Below are positions 35,046 to 43,617 of a DNA stretch of 64,000 nt, in pieces; within the stretch, counting starts at the first letter, position 1, and each line of letters begins with the position of its first letter. The notes under the pieces are model-generated. The model was not told the DNA's origin. It searched no databases and worked only from the letters and a program-made list of their open reading frames with translations. This stretch comes from UBA10364 sp905182675. Its GTDB lineage: Bacteria > Bacteroidota > Bacteroidia > Flavobacteriales > Schleiferiaceae. The DNA lies in NCBI GenBank assembly GCA_963933975.1, contig CAWVWE010000002.1, forward strand, positions 42,419-106,418. The letters are read 5' to 3'. Both the position numbers and the translations under genes were made by a program.

Positions 35046-37660
35046 GAGAAATGGTTTTGCCAATCGGCCAATACTTTATCTATTCCTTCCGGATTTTTTC
35101 CGCCAGCTGTTGCAAACGCAGGCTGTCCTCCACCTCCACCTTGTATATGTTTAGCTAATGCACGAACGGCATTTCCAGCATGCCAACCCTTTTCTTTTAC
35201 GACATCATCACTTAAACCAACACTAATGGTTGCTTTACCTTCAAATACATTCGCTAAAATCACCAAATGACCTGGCTCAGATTTTAACTTAAAAACGACA
35301 TCCTTGACACTCCCGTTATCCATTTCAGTTCTTGAGACAATAGCTTTAGCACCATGGAACTCAATGGCTCCTATTACGAAATCATGGATAGTGGATAACG
35401 CCTTTTCCTTACGCAACGATTCTATTTCGCGCTGTGCTCTAGCTTCCTTCTCTTTCAACTGAGTAACGGCTGCTGCCAAGTCTTGAGGATTCTTTAAAAC
35501 CTCCTGAGTAGCGCGTAGCTTAGTCAACTCATTATTGACGTATTGAACCGCAGCCATACCTGTTACCGCTTCTACACGGCGTACACCTGCAGCGACTGCT
35601 CCTTCAGAGATGAATTTAAACAAACCTATAGAACCGGTAGCTGGAACATGAATTCCTCCACATAATTCAATGGATTCTCCAAACTTGATGGCACGAACGG
35701 AATCTCCATACTTTTCTCCGAAAAGTGCCATAGCGCCCATCTCTTTGGCCTGGGATATCGGAATATTCCGAAACTCTTCCAGGGGATAATTAGTCTGGAT
35801 TTTCACATTTACAGCTTCTTCTATAGCAGCCATTTCTTCACCACTTAGCTTTTTAAAATGAGAAAAATCAAATCTTAGATAGTCCGGTTGGACCAACGAT
35901 CCTTTTTGCTCTACATGGCTCCCAAGGACCTCGCGTAATACCTCATGCATGAGGTGAGTTGCACTGTGGTTTTTAGCGGTCTCCATCCGGTTTTTAATGT
36001 GTACTTCTGCCTTCCAAATACCCGTTAAGTCCTCTGGTAACTCATCACTAAAATGGATGATGACGCCATTTTCCTTCTTGGTATTTGTGATGTCGATAGT
36101 CTGACTGCCTTGTAATAGGACACCTGTATCCCCTACTTGACCTCCCCCTTCTGGATAGAAAGGTGTCGATGAAAAGACCAATTGATAGAACTCCTTCTTT
36201 TTAGCTTTAACCTTTCTGTAACGCGTTACCCGTACCTCTGCCTCTGAAGCATCGTAGCCAATAAATTCCTCGTTTTCATTGGAAATCAATTCCATCCAAT
36301 CCTCCGTACTGAGTTTTGTAGCAGCACGGGAGCGTTCTTTTTGAGCGGCCATTTCAAAAGTAAAACCAGCCATATCAACTGATAAAGACTTTTCTCGCAT
36401 GATCAGTTCCGTCAAATCAATAGGGAACCCATAGGTATCGTATAGCTCAAAGGCCTGCTTTCCATCAAGCACCTTTTCCTTACCCTTAAAAAACTCTTCC
36501 AACCTAGATAGTCCTTGGGCTAGTGTCTTTAAAAAGCTCTGCTCTTCTTCTTCTATAACCTTTTCTACAAGTACTTTTTGGCTGCTTAGCTCCGGGAAAA
36601 ACTCACCCATCTCCTTCTCCAGGACATCGACCAGTTTATACATGAAGGGCTCTTTCAAATTCAGGTAAGAAAAACCATAACGAATGGCCCTTCGTAGAAT
36701 TCTTCTAATCACATATCCAGCGCCGCCACTTGCTGGAAGTTGTCCGTCAGCAATGGCAAAAGCCACAGCGCGAATATGATCCGCTATTACGCGTTGGGCT
36801 ATATCTGTTAATTCAGACTGACCGTACTTTATTCCTGAGATCGATGCAACCTTATCTAACAAAGGAGTAAATACATCTGTATCATAGTTAGACTGCTTGC
36901 CCTGTATTGCCATACAAAGACGTTCAAAGCCCATTCCTGTGTCTATATGCTGGGCAGGTAAGTTTTCTAGACTTCCATCCGATTTGCGGTTGAATTGCAT
37001 GAAAACTAAATTCCAAATCTCTACAACCTGAGGGTGATCCTCATTGACTAAAGAAGCACCAGAAATAGCGTCTCGTTCAGTTTCACTTCGTAAATCGACA
37101 TGGATTTCCGAACATGGACCACAAGGACCATTCTCGCCCATTTCCCAGAAGTTGTCTTTTTTAGAACCGTCAATAATACGCTCTGCGGGTACAAACGCAC
37201 TCCATATATCAGATGCCTCATGATCTCTTGCTAATCCATCCGCTTTATCACCACCAAAAACAGTAACATACAGCCTTTCCTTTTCCAGTCCGTAAACATT
37301 AGTGAGTAAGTCCCACGCCCATTCTATGGCCTCTGGCTTGAAATAATCACCAATGGACCAGTTCCCAAGCATTTCAAACAACGTATGGTGATAGGTATCA
37401 TGGCCCACTTCATCCAGATCATTATGTTTTCCGCTAACACGCAAACATTTTTGTGTGTCCGAGAATCTCAAATTTTTAGGCTGGACATTACCCAAGAAGT
37501 AGTCTTTAAATGGATTCATCCCAGCATTGATAAACATCAACGTTGGATCATCCTTGTTCACGACAGGAGCTGAAGGCACTATATCGTGACCTTTAGATTC
37601 GAAGTACGCTAAAAATTTTCTGCGTATCTCTTTAGAAGTGAGTATGTTGTCAATAATCAT
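35042..37660 (-). CDS. alaS: Alanyl-tRNA synthetase
   Basis: Class II synthetase of 872 residues charging tRNA-Ala, with all expected parts: the catalytic core beginning FLAYFESKGHDIVPSAPVV and containing LMFINAGMNPFKDYFLG, the GGAGYVIRRILRRAIRYG segment, the editing domain with HSATHLMHEVL (HxxxH) and CGGIHVPATG (zinc ligands), an oligomerisation coiled coil and the C-terminal DHHA1-like region with GGGGGQPAFATAGGK. Essential cytosolic enzyme. It heads a two-gene unit with an outer-membrane protein gene, and is divergent from the M23 peptidase gene. Confidence 0.98.
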   Translation of the reverse strand: MIIDNILTSKEIRRKFLAYFESKGHDIVPSAPVVNKDDPTLMFINAGMNPFKDYFLGNVQPKNLRFSDTQKCLRVSGKHNDLDEVGHDTYHHTLFEMLGNWSIGDYFKPEAIEWAWDLLTNVYGLEKERLYVTVFGGDKADGLARDHEASDIWSAFVPAERIIDGSKKDNFWEMGENGPCGPCSEIHVDLRSETERDAISGASLVNEDHPQVVEIWNLVFMQFNRKSDGSLENLPAQHIDTGMGFERLCMAIQGKQSNYDTDVFTPLLDKVASISGIKYGQSELTDIAQRVIADHIRAVAFAIADGQLPASGGAGYVIRRILRRAIRYGFSYLNLKEPFMYKLVDVLEKEMGEFFPELSSQKVLVEKVIEEEEQSFLKTLAQGLSRLEEFFKGKEKVLDGKQAFELYDTYGFPIDLTELIMREKSLSVDMAGFTFEMAAQKERSRAATKLSTEDWMELISNENEEFIGYDASEAEVRVTRYRKVKAKKKEFYQLVFSSTPFYPEGGGQVGDTGVLLQGSQTIDITNTKKENGVIIHFSDELPEDLTGIWKAEVHIKNRMETAKNHSATHLMHEVLREVLGSHVEQKGSLVQPDYLRFDFSHFKKLSGEEMAAIEEAVNVKIQTNYPLEEFRNIPISQAKEMGAMALFGEKYGDSVRAIKFGESIELCGGIHVPATGSIGLFKFISEGAVAAGVRRVEAVTGMAAVQYVNNELTKLRATQEVLKNPQDLAAAVTQLKEKEARAQREIESLRKEKALSTIHDFVIGAIEFHGAKAIVSRTEMDNGSVKDVVFKLKSEPGHLVILANVFEGKATISVGLSDDVVKEKGWHAGNAVRALAKHIQGGGGGQPAFATAGGKNPEGIDKVLADWQNHFS

Positions 37661-37755
37661 TACCCAGGACTGGATTAGGTGTTAAACTAAATTTGTTTCT
37701 TTGTGGCACAATATTAGCGTGACTATTGCGTCTCAGCAAAAATAACGCACAAACT

Positions 37756-38727
37756 ATGGCTAAAGTAAAATACACGTACGATTCTAAAAACCTGTCCTAC
37801 AGGAGAATAGACCGAACCTGGAAACAAAGACTGCAGGAAGTTACTATTTTCAGCGTCGCAGCAATGGCGTTTGGCCTCGTTTTTTACTTAGCGGCTGACC
37901 TTTGGTTCGAGAGTCCAAAAGAACGTAAGATGAAACGTGAATTGGATAACATGGTGATCCAATACGAACTCATGGACGGGAAACTAGGGCAACTCACAGA
38001 TGTGCTTGGCGATATTGAGAAGCGAGATGATGAAATTTACCGCACCATATTCGAGGCAGGACCTATTCCAGCCGAGGTACGTACAGCAGGTTTTGGCGGA
38101 GCTAATCGTTATAAAAACTTGGAAGGCTTTGACAACTCAGAGCTTCTTATGGACACTCGGAAAAAGTTAGATCAAGTTGCAAAAAGAGCTTATGTGCAGA
38201 CAAAAAGCTTTGATGACGTCGTTGAAATGGCAAGAAATAAAGAAGAGATGCTCGCTGCTATTCCAGCCATCCAGCCGGTTGCCAACAAGGATCTGAAAAG
38301 AATGGCCTCAGGCTATGGATACAGAATTCACCCCATTTACAAAGTACGTAAAATGCACTGGGGCACTGATTTTTCAGCGCCTACTGGAACTGCTATTTAC
38401 GCCACAGGTGATGGTAAAGTAACTACGTATAAAAGAAGTCGCTCGGGATTTGGGCGACATATCGTTATAGATCACGGGTTTGGTTATCAAACGTTGTATG
38501 CACATATGAGCAAAGTCGAAGTGAATAGAGGTCAACGCGTAAAGCGTGGAGATATCATAGGTTATATAGGCTCCACAGGTTCATCAACGGCACCTCACCT
38601 CCATTATGAGGTTATTAAAGACGGCCGAAAAGTGAATCCCGTGAATTATTTCTTCAATGACCTGACTCCAATGCAATATGAAGAAATGTTGAACATCAGC
38701 TCACATTCCAACCAAAGCTTCGATTAA
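37756..38727 (+). CDS. Membrane-anchored M23 (LytM) metallopeptidase
   Basis: A 323-residue protein from ATG 37756: cytoplasmic basic N-terminus, one transmembrane helix (about residues 29-47), a helical/coiled region (55-160), and a C-terminal M23 domain. Zinc ligands of an active LytM enzyme are all present: His201 and Asp205 in HWGTD, and His283 in HLHYE with His250 or His281 nearby. It probably cleaves peptidoglycan cross-bridges in the periplasm during growth. The TTG at 37726 is a possible but poorer start. It is divergent from alaS, with 95 bases between starts, and is followed by a MerR-type gene. Confidence 0.92.
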   Translation: MAKVKYTYDSKNLSYRRIDRTWKQRLQEVTIFSVAAMAFGLVFYLAADLWFESPKERKMKRELDNMVIQYELMDGKLGQLTDVLGDIEKRDDEIYRTIFEAGPIPAEVRTAGFGGANRYKNLEGFDNSELLMDTRKKLDQVAKRAYVQTKSFDDVVEMARNKEEMLAAIPAIQPVANKDLKRMASGYGYRIHPIYKVRKMHWGTDFSAPTGTAIYATGDGKVTTYKRSRSGFGRHIVIDHGFGYQTLYAHMSKVEVNRGQRVKRGDIIGYIGSTGSSTAPHLHYEVIKDGRKVNPVNYFFNDLTPMQYEEMLNISSHSNQSFD

Positions 38728-38802
38728 TTCAAACGCTAAATTCTAGTACACTGCGGTCTAGATTTATCAGCCTTCATCGAAAGATTGTGTAACTTTAAGA
38801 CT

Positions 38803-39159
38803 ATGAAAGAGACCTTGGATTTCGACAGCCTTGAAAAGCTGTATTACTCTATTGGCGAAGTATCTAAGCTATTAGACATCAATGCTTCCAACATTCGATA
38901 TTGGGAAAAGGAGTTCAGTAAGCTCAAGCCCAAAAAAGACAAAAACGGCAACCGGAAATTTACGGTCGACGACATTAAACTGATCAGTGCTATTCATGGA
39001 ATGGTCAAAGAACGCGGATTAACCCTAGATGGTGCCAGAAAAAAGCTAAATGCTGAAGGAATTGGCGCAGTTAAAAGAGAGCATGAAGCCCTAGAAAAGC
39101 TGAGTTATGTAAAATCTGAATTACAGAAAATCCTTCGTACTATGAAGTCGGAGGCTTAA
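38803..39159 (+). CDS. MerR family transcriptional regulator
   Basis: A 118-residue DNA-binding protein. The winged helix-turn-helix is at about residues 14-70: YYSIGEVSKLLDINASNIRYWEKEF, then the wing NGNRKFTVDDIKLISAIH. A short helix rich in charged residues follows (about 85-118) and there is no large effector-binding domain or cysteine set, so it is not a metal sensor of the classical type. Short MerR genes downstream of an M23 peptidase gene are common in Bacteroidota. The ATG at 38803 is preferred over a TTG six codons upstream. Target genes are unknown. Confidence 0.9.
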   Translation: MKETLDFDSLEKLYYSIGEVSKLLDINASNIRYWEKEFSKLKPKKDKNGNRKFTVDDIKLISAIHGMVKERGLTLDGARKKLNAEGIGAVKREHEALEKLSYVKSELQKILRTMKSEA

Positions 39160-39187
39160 ATCACCCTTATCTAATCATACCCTTAAT

Positions 39188-39778
39188 ATGAAAAAATCAA
39201 CCATTACCCTACTCATCGTACTGGGTGTTATTGCAGTACTAATCAACTGGGTGGTCGGAGCCTATAATGGCTTAGTAACTCTGGATGAAGAAACTAACGG
39301 CAAATGGGCAAAAGTTGAAAGTGCCTACCAGCGTCGTGGGGACCTTATTCCAAACCTAGTTAATACCGTAAAAGGCTATGCTGAATTTGAGAAAGAAACA
39401 TTGATCGGTGTCATTGAGGCTCGTTCTCAAGCTACTGGTATCAATGTAAGCACCGATAATCTGACGCCTGAGGCTATTGCTAACTTCCAAGCCGCTCAAG
39501 GAAAGCTAAGCGGGGCCCTGAGTCGATTAATGGTCACTGTAGAGCGCTATCCTGATTTGAAAGCAAATCAAAACTTTCTTGCCCTTCAAAGTCAATTAGA
39601 AGGAACAGAAAATCGCATTAAAATAGAGAGAGACCGATTTAATGAGAGCGTCAAAAATTTCAACGGAACCATTCGTAAGTTTCCTAAGACATTACTTGCC
39701 TCAAGCTTTGGCTTTGAGAAAAAAGGATATTTCGAAGCTGACCAGGGCACAGAACAAGCACCCGAAGTAAGCTTCTAA
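39188..39778 (+). CDS. lemA: LemA family protein
   Basis: A 196-residue membrane-anchored helical protein: one N-terminal transmembrane helix (about residues 5-27, N-terminus outside in this family), then the LemA helical bundle with the family segments AYQRRGDLIPNLVNTVKGYAEFEKETL (about 47-73) and NFLALQSQLEGTENRIKIERDRFNESVKNFN (about 118-148), ending LLASSFGFEKKGYFEAD. Molecular function is not established. It is followed, two bases after its stop, by two TPM-domain genes, the usual Bacteroidota arrangement, ending at the hairpin at 41027-41077. Confidence 0.95.
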   Translation: MKKSTITLLIVLGVIAVLINWVVGAYNGLVTLDEETNGKWAKVESAYQRRGDLIPNLVNTVKGYAEFEKETLIGVIEARSQATGINVSTDNLTPEAIANFQAAQGKLSGALSRLMVTVERYPDLKANQNFLALQSQLEGTENRIKIERDRFNESVKNFNGTIRKFPKTLLASSFGFEKKGYFEADQGTEQAPEVSF

Positions 39779-39780
39779 GT

Positions 39781-40224
39781 ATGAGTGATTATATACGAAC
39801 TATACTTTCCGAAAAACAGGAGCAAACCTTGGTTGATGCAATTACTGCAGCGGAACTTCTTACCTCGGGTGAACTGCGAATTCACTTGGAGAAATCTACC
39901 GGTAGAAAAGGTGCACAAGTAAGAGCGAAAACGCTTTTTGGTGCGCTTAAAATGCATAAAACAGCCGAGAAGAACGGTGTGTTGTTTTATTTGGCAGTAG
40001 AAGACAAACAATTGGCTATTTGGGCAGGCGAAGGCATTAATAACAAGGTTCCTAACGATTTCTGGAAAGAGATTGTCGACCTTATAATTTCCGAATTCAA
40101 ACAGGGACACTTCTCTGAGGGACTCATTGCCGGTGTAGAGAAAGCCGGCAAGGCCTTAGGAGAATTTTTTCCGCGTCAGGAAGATGATGTTGATGAGTTG
40201 TCGAACGAAATCTCAAAAGGATAG
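39781..40224 (+). CDS. TPM domain protein, soluble form
   Basis: A 147-residue TPM (TLP18.3/Psb32/MOLO-1) domain protein without signal peptide or membrane helix. Visible are the ITAAELLTSGELRIHLEKST strand-helix, the domain core KNGVLFYLAVEDKQLAIWAGEGIN and the C-terminal FSEGLIAGVEKAGKALGEFFP helix. Domain members bind divalent cations and act as phosphatases or membrane-quality factors in chloroplasts; the bacterial role is unclear. It sits between lemA and the larger TPM gene, which suggests the three proteins act together. Confidence 0.88.
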   Translation: MSDYIRTILSEKQEQTLVDAITAAELLTSGELRIHLEKSTGRKGAQVRAKTLFGALKMHKTAEKNGVLFYLAVEDKQLAIWAGEGINNKVPNDFWKEIVDLIISEFKQGHFSEGLIAGVEKAGKALGEFFPRQEDDVDELSNEISKG

Positions 40225-40227
40225 CCC

Positions 40228-41010
40228 ATGAAACGTTGGATAATAGCATTACTTCTACCCTTAGGTTTATTAGGGCAAAATGCACAGGCGCTTTTAGAAA
40301 TGAAAGCCCCTACAAGTTTGGTAACAGATTTCAGCAATGTACTTAGTGCGAACGACAAGGCTTTTTTAGAAAACAAGCTTTTAGACTACGCTGATACTAC
40401 CAGTACACAGATTTCAATAGTAATCATTGGTTCCACTGGTGGAGACGACATTAACCTCGTTACCGCCGAAATTGCCCAATTATGGAAAATTGGTCAAGAT
40501 GGTAAGGATAATGGCTGTCTGATTTTGGTTGCCACGAATGACCGGTCACTTTCCATACAAAACGGTTATGGTCTAGAGCCCTACTTGACAGATTTCACGT
40601 CTAAGATGATTATTGAGAATGACATCCTTCCGTTTTTTAAACAAGGAAGCTATGCAAAGGGCTTAGATGTTGGAACGAACTCAATAATTGAGGTCCTCGC
40701 TGGAAGCTATGAGGGCAATGGTGGTCGCAGTATTAAAAACAGTAGACGAGGAAGAAGCATTGGAAAACTTATTCTATTCATTGTCATGATCATCATCTAC
40801 ATGAGTCGCCGAGGAGGTAACGGCGGTGGTGGAAACGGTGGTGGCAGATACAGCTCAGGCATGGGACCTTTATTGTGGGGCATGGGCATGGGACATACTA
40901 TGGGGGGAGGTGGCTTTAGCGGCCGAAGCTCAGGAGGTTTTGGAGGCGGAGGTTTTGGAGGCTTCGGCGGCGGATCTTTCGGCGGAGGTGGTGCATCCGG
41001 ATCCTGGTAG
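40228..41010 (+). CDS. TPM domain protein with membrane helix and glycine-rich tail (YgcG-like)
   Basis: A 260-residue exported protein: signal peptide (1-21), TPM domain (about 28-165: VTDFSNVLSANDKAFLENKLLDY, WKIGQDGKDNGCLILVATNDRSLSIQNGYGLE), a basic stretch, one transmembrane helix (about 178-192) and a C-terminal tail composed largely of Gly, Ser and Phe (GGGGFGGFGGGSFGGGG-type repeats, ending SGSW). The glycine-rich tail is typical for YgcG-like partners of LemA. It ends the lemA operon. The antisense frame in the tail region appears long and proline-rich only because of this composition. Confidence 0.9.
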   Translation: MKRWIIALLLPLGLLGQNAQALLEMKAPTSLVTDFSNVLSANDKAFLENKLLDYADTTSTQISIVIIGSTGGDDINLVTAEIAQLWKIGQDGKDNGCLILVATNDRSLSIQNGYGLEPYLTDFTSKMIIENDILPFFKQGSYAKGLDVGTNSIIEVLAGSYEGNGGRSIKNSRRGRSIGKLILFIVMIIIYMSRRGGNGGGGNGGGRYSSGMGPLLWGMGMGHTMGGGGFSGRSSGGFGGGGFGGFGGGSFGGGGASGSW

Positions 41011-41026
41011 CACACTAGAGACTTAA

Positions 41027-41077
41027 TATCTAACAAAAAAGGCCCCTCACTACGTGAGGGGCCTTTTTTGTTAGATA
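41027..41077. terminator. Bidirectional intrinsic terminator
   Basis: Perfect 24-bp inverted repeat (arms 41027-41050 and 41054-41077) with core GGCCCCTCAC and A6/T6 flanks between the convergent lemA-operon and TonB-receptor genes. Confidence 0.92.
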
Positions 41078-41092
41078 CAGAGGAACGTTTGA

Positions 41093-43258
41093 CTAGAATT
41101 CAAAAGTGACACCGGTCATCACATTCCGAGTAGCTTGCGCGTAGTAATAAGGCGTTACCCCCCACATGTATCCATTCGCCGCATAAGATAGATCACCTAG
41201 ATTACGCACCTCCACAAATCCGATGATTCGTTGATTGGCATCGCAGTTCCACACATAAGAGACACGTGCATTAACCAAGTGATATGCGGGTAATGTTTGT
41301 GCTTCTAAACCATCATTTGATAAGTATTGCTTGCCAATGAATTGGTTCCAAATAGACGCCTCAAAACCTTTCTTTGCGTAGGTCAATCTACCACCTCCAA
41401 CAACTGCCGGGGAGAATGCTATGGTCGTATTTTTGATTGTGGAAGACAAAGGATCACCAATCCAATCCACATTTTGATTCTGACTTAACGCCAGATTGGT
41501 CGAGAATTGCAATTCTTTGGTAAAATTATACCTTCCTGTAACTTCCAATCCTTGACGGAAACTCAGACCAGTATTTGCACGAATCGGATAACCCTGAGCG
41601 TCTAAAAAGCCTGTTAACACTAGTTGATTCTTATATTGTTGACGATATATATTTATATCTAAATCCCAATTCTCAGAAGAATTACGATAATTCATCTCGA
41701 GATCTAACATTTGTTCCGCCTTAATATCGCCGGGGAATTCAGCATTCTGTAAATCAGTACGGTTTGGCTCCTTGTGACCCAATCCTAGATAAGCACCCAG
41801 TACTTGCTTCCCTTTTAGGCTATAGGTCAAACCTGCTTTTGGGTTAATGAAATTAAATGTTCTGTCAAAATTTGCAGGACCAGTTGCTGATCCACCCGCG
41901 GAAGAGTGCTGCACGAAACGGTATTGTAAATCTCCGTAAAACATCATTTTATTCTGTGTTTTTGACCATTTCGCATAGATGTTGGCATCATCTTTTACCG
42001 CATCTCCACTGTAGTAATTTGGGGATAGTGCATCAACGTTTGGGTTATTTGCCCAAATCACTTGACCAAAGTGCGCTCCTTCATAGCGGTGTGCTCCTCC
42101 GCCAATTATCAGGGTATTCCCCTTAGCAGAAGTCATCCAAGAAGCAGTGGCACCGTAAAAATCATTATCTAACCATTTTCTAGTGGCTATATCTCCAAAG
42201 ATCACGGTATCTCCGGCAGAATTATCATAGGGTGATATACCAAAGTCAGCGAACCCATAGCCTTGATTGTATTCTTCAAAGTATCCAGCTCCTGCAGTAT
42301 GATGAAGTGCCGCACTTAGTGTCCCACCTAGAAGGTTATTAAAACTATAATGAAGCTGTGTATGTTCCTGTCCATAATCATCAACTTGGTCATCATATAC
42401 ACCTAGAACATTCCAATTATCGTCGTAAATCGCCCCTGCAGAATTGGTGGTAGGTGCTGCATCATATGTTCCACCATACATGGTCGTTGAGTCAATTCCC
42501 CACCACGCTTGATAGGTTCGTTCACTGCCTCCGAATCTTACCATTTCTAAAGAATGACCGCCACCGGCAAAACCCCCACTGAAGTAATAGGATTGTAAAT
42601 CTGACGAAGCACGGTCCACATAGCCGTTGGAGGTAATGGTCGAAAGACGGGTGTTAAGCCAAAAGCCATTCTTAGTTTGTCCCGTATTCGCTTCAACCGT
42701 TGCACGTTGGGTACCATAAGAACCTAGACCCATTGTTACGCGTCCACCCTGCTCATTAGCGCCAAGGGTATTGAGACCCAAAGTAGCGCCAAAAGCACCT
42801 GAACCATTCGTAGAAGTACCTAGGCCCTTTTGCAACTGAATGGCATTAGTTGAGGACATTAAGTCTGGGGTGTTTACCCAGAAGACACCATGACTCTCTG
42901 CATCATTCATTGGGATGCCGTTGACCGTCACATTTATTCTCGTGATATCGGATCCGCGAATACGCATATTGGTATATCCAATACCATTACCCGCATCCGA
43001 GAAACTGACAACACCGGCCACATCCTGAAGCACGTAAGGAAGGTCTCTTCCTGTATTTAACGATTGAATGTCCTTCTTATTAAGATTGACTTGAGCGATC
43101 GGATCGCTCTGTTTTGCCCATGTTCCAAGAATATTTACTTCCTTTAATTTTGGAGCAATGAGCAGGAGTTCATCCACATTCATGGAGTCAGAAATTTGTG
43201 CTTGAGCAAAGTTGAGACCTGCCACAAATACCAGTGCACTTAAAAAAAATCTTTTCAT
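41093..43258 (-). CDS. TonB-dependent receptor under TPP riboswitch control, probable thiamin receptor
   Basis: A 721-residue outer-membrane receptor: signal peptide (1-20, ending AQAQ), plug domain (about 38-175: VNLNKKDIQSLNTGRDLPYVLQDV, MRIRGSDITRINVTVNGIPMNDAESHGVFW, IQLQKGLGTSTNGSGAFG) and a barrel ending in GVTFEF. The plug resembles FecA/iron-type receptors and would mislead on its own; the TPP riboswitch in its leader (43322-43402) is the strongest clue and points to uptake of thiamin or a precursor. Thiamin-controlled outer-membrane receptors are known in Bacteroidota. It is monocistronic and ends at a strong hairpin; no thiamin synthesis genes are nearby. Confidence 0.92.
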   Translation of the reverse strand: MKRFFLSALVFVAGLNFAQAQISDSMNVDELLLIAPKLKEVNILGTWAKQSDPIAQVNLNKKDIQSLNTGRDLPYVLQDVAGVVSFSDAGNGIGYTNMRIRGSDITRINVTVNGIPMNDAESHGVFWVNTPDLMSSTNAIQLQKGLGTSTNGSGAFGATLGLNTLGANEQGGRVTMGLGSYGTQRATVEANTGQTKNGFWLNTRLSTITSNGYVDRASSDLQSYYFSGGFAGGGHSLEMVRFGGSERTYQAWWGIDSTTMYGGTYDAAPTTNSAGAIYDDNWNVLGVYDDQVDDYGQEHTQLHYSFNNLLGGTLSAALHHTAGAGYFEEYNQGYGFADFGISPYDNSAGDTVIFGDIATRKWLDNDFYGATASWMTSAKGNTLIIGGGAHRYEGAHFGQVIWANNPNVDALSPNYYSGDAVKDDANIYAKWSKTQNKMMFYGDLQYRFVQHSSAGGSATGPANFDRTFNFINPKAGLTYSLKGKQVLGAYLGLGHKEPNRTDLQNAEFPGDIKAEQMLDLEMNYRNSSENWDLDINIYRQQYKNQLVLTGFLDAQGYPIRANTGLSFRQGLEVTGRYNFTKELQFSTNLALSQNQNVDWIGDPLSSTIKNTTIAFSPAVVGGGRLTYAKKGFEASIWNQFIGKQYLSNDGLEAQTLPAYHLVNARVSYVWNCDANQRIIGFVEVRNLGDLSYAANGYMWGVTPYYYAQATRNVMTGVTFEF

Positions 43259-43321
43259 TTATTTGGTTGTTCAACCACGTCAAGGGGCAATAACGCGTAA
43301 TTACACATCTATTGCTTATCG

Positions 43322-43402
43322 TTCCTTGGCAGCATTACCTGCCCAGGTTCTATGGGTATACTCTCAGCCCGTAGGTTTTTCAACTTTCTGGGCACCCCTT
43401 TG
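43322..43402 (-). ncRNA. TPP riboswitch (THI element)
   Basis: Reading the minus strand from 43402 down, all conserved blocks of the TPP aptamer appear in order: GGGGTGCCC (43398-43390), GGGCTGAGA (43370-43362), ATACCC (43359-43354), GAACCTG (43350-43344) and GGTAATGC (43339-43332), then the closing AAGGAA near 43327-43322. It begins about 9 bases after a perfect -7 box and ends 63 bases before the receptor ATG. A short GGTT/AACC hairpin directly before the ATG could mask the ribosome site, which would fit translational control; no T-tract terminator is seen in the leader. Confidence 0.93.
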
Positions 43403-43410
43403 AGACAGGC

Positions 43411-43418
43411 CAAATGTA
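43411..43418 (-). promoter_or_regulatory. -7 promoter box (TACATTTG) of the TPP-controlled receptor
   Basis: Exact TAnnTTTG match on the minus strand. A start about 5-7 bases downstream falls just before the riboswitch P1 stem, as expected. It lies back to back with the box at 43433-43440 that serves the opposite gene. Confidence 0.6.
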
Positions 43419-43432
43419 TATCAGAATTTCGT

Positions 43433-43440
43433 TACTTTTG
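43433..43440 (+). promoter_or_regulatory. -7 promoter box (TACTTTTG) of the small membrane protein gene
   Basis: Exact TAnnTTTG match ending six bases before ATG 43447 (three before ATG 43444), predicting a leaderless or nearly leaderless mRNA. Only 14 bases separate it from the divergent -7 box of the thiamin receptor gene. Confidence 0.55.
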
Positions 43441-43446
43441 AGAATG

Positions 43447-43617
43447 ATGAGAAAAATTATTTATGTCACAGGAGTATTAGCCGCATCTAGTTTCATTTTT
43501 AGTGTGGTTTTCAAAGTACTTCATTTAATGGGTGCACCCTCGTTATTAATGGCGAGTGCAGTTTTTGGAGTATTGTTTATTGGCTCCGTAGCCTGGTATA
43601 AATACCATGGTGTTTAA
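43447..43617 (+). CDS. Small two-helix membrane protein
   Basis: A 56-residue protein with two predicted transmembrane helices (about residues 4-22 and 29-49) joined by FKVLHLMGAP. That loop recalls the FKIMHWPGA segment of GldL-like and related Bacteroidota membrane proteins, but the protein is far too short to be GldL. ATG 43444 is an alternative start one codon upstream. The -7 box directly ahead supports expression. The stop overlaps the end of the convergent peptidoglycan-hydrolase gene by four bases. Function unknown. Confidence 0.7.
   Translation: MRKIIYVTGVLAASSFIFSVVFKVLHLMGAPSLLMASAVFGVLFIGSVAWYKYHGV

Noticed and set aside
40981..41010. Gly-rich coding repeats as a DNA repeat array or CRISPR-like element
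   Set aside because: The pattern is codon-level repetition of glycine with no constant repeat/spacer structure.
40797..41036. Minus-strand proline-rich frame
   Set aside because: Pure complement of the glycine-rich tail of the TPM-domain gene; the composition explains the open frame.
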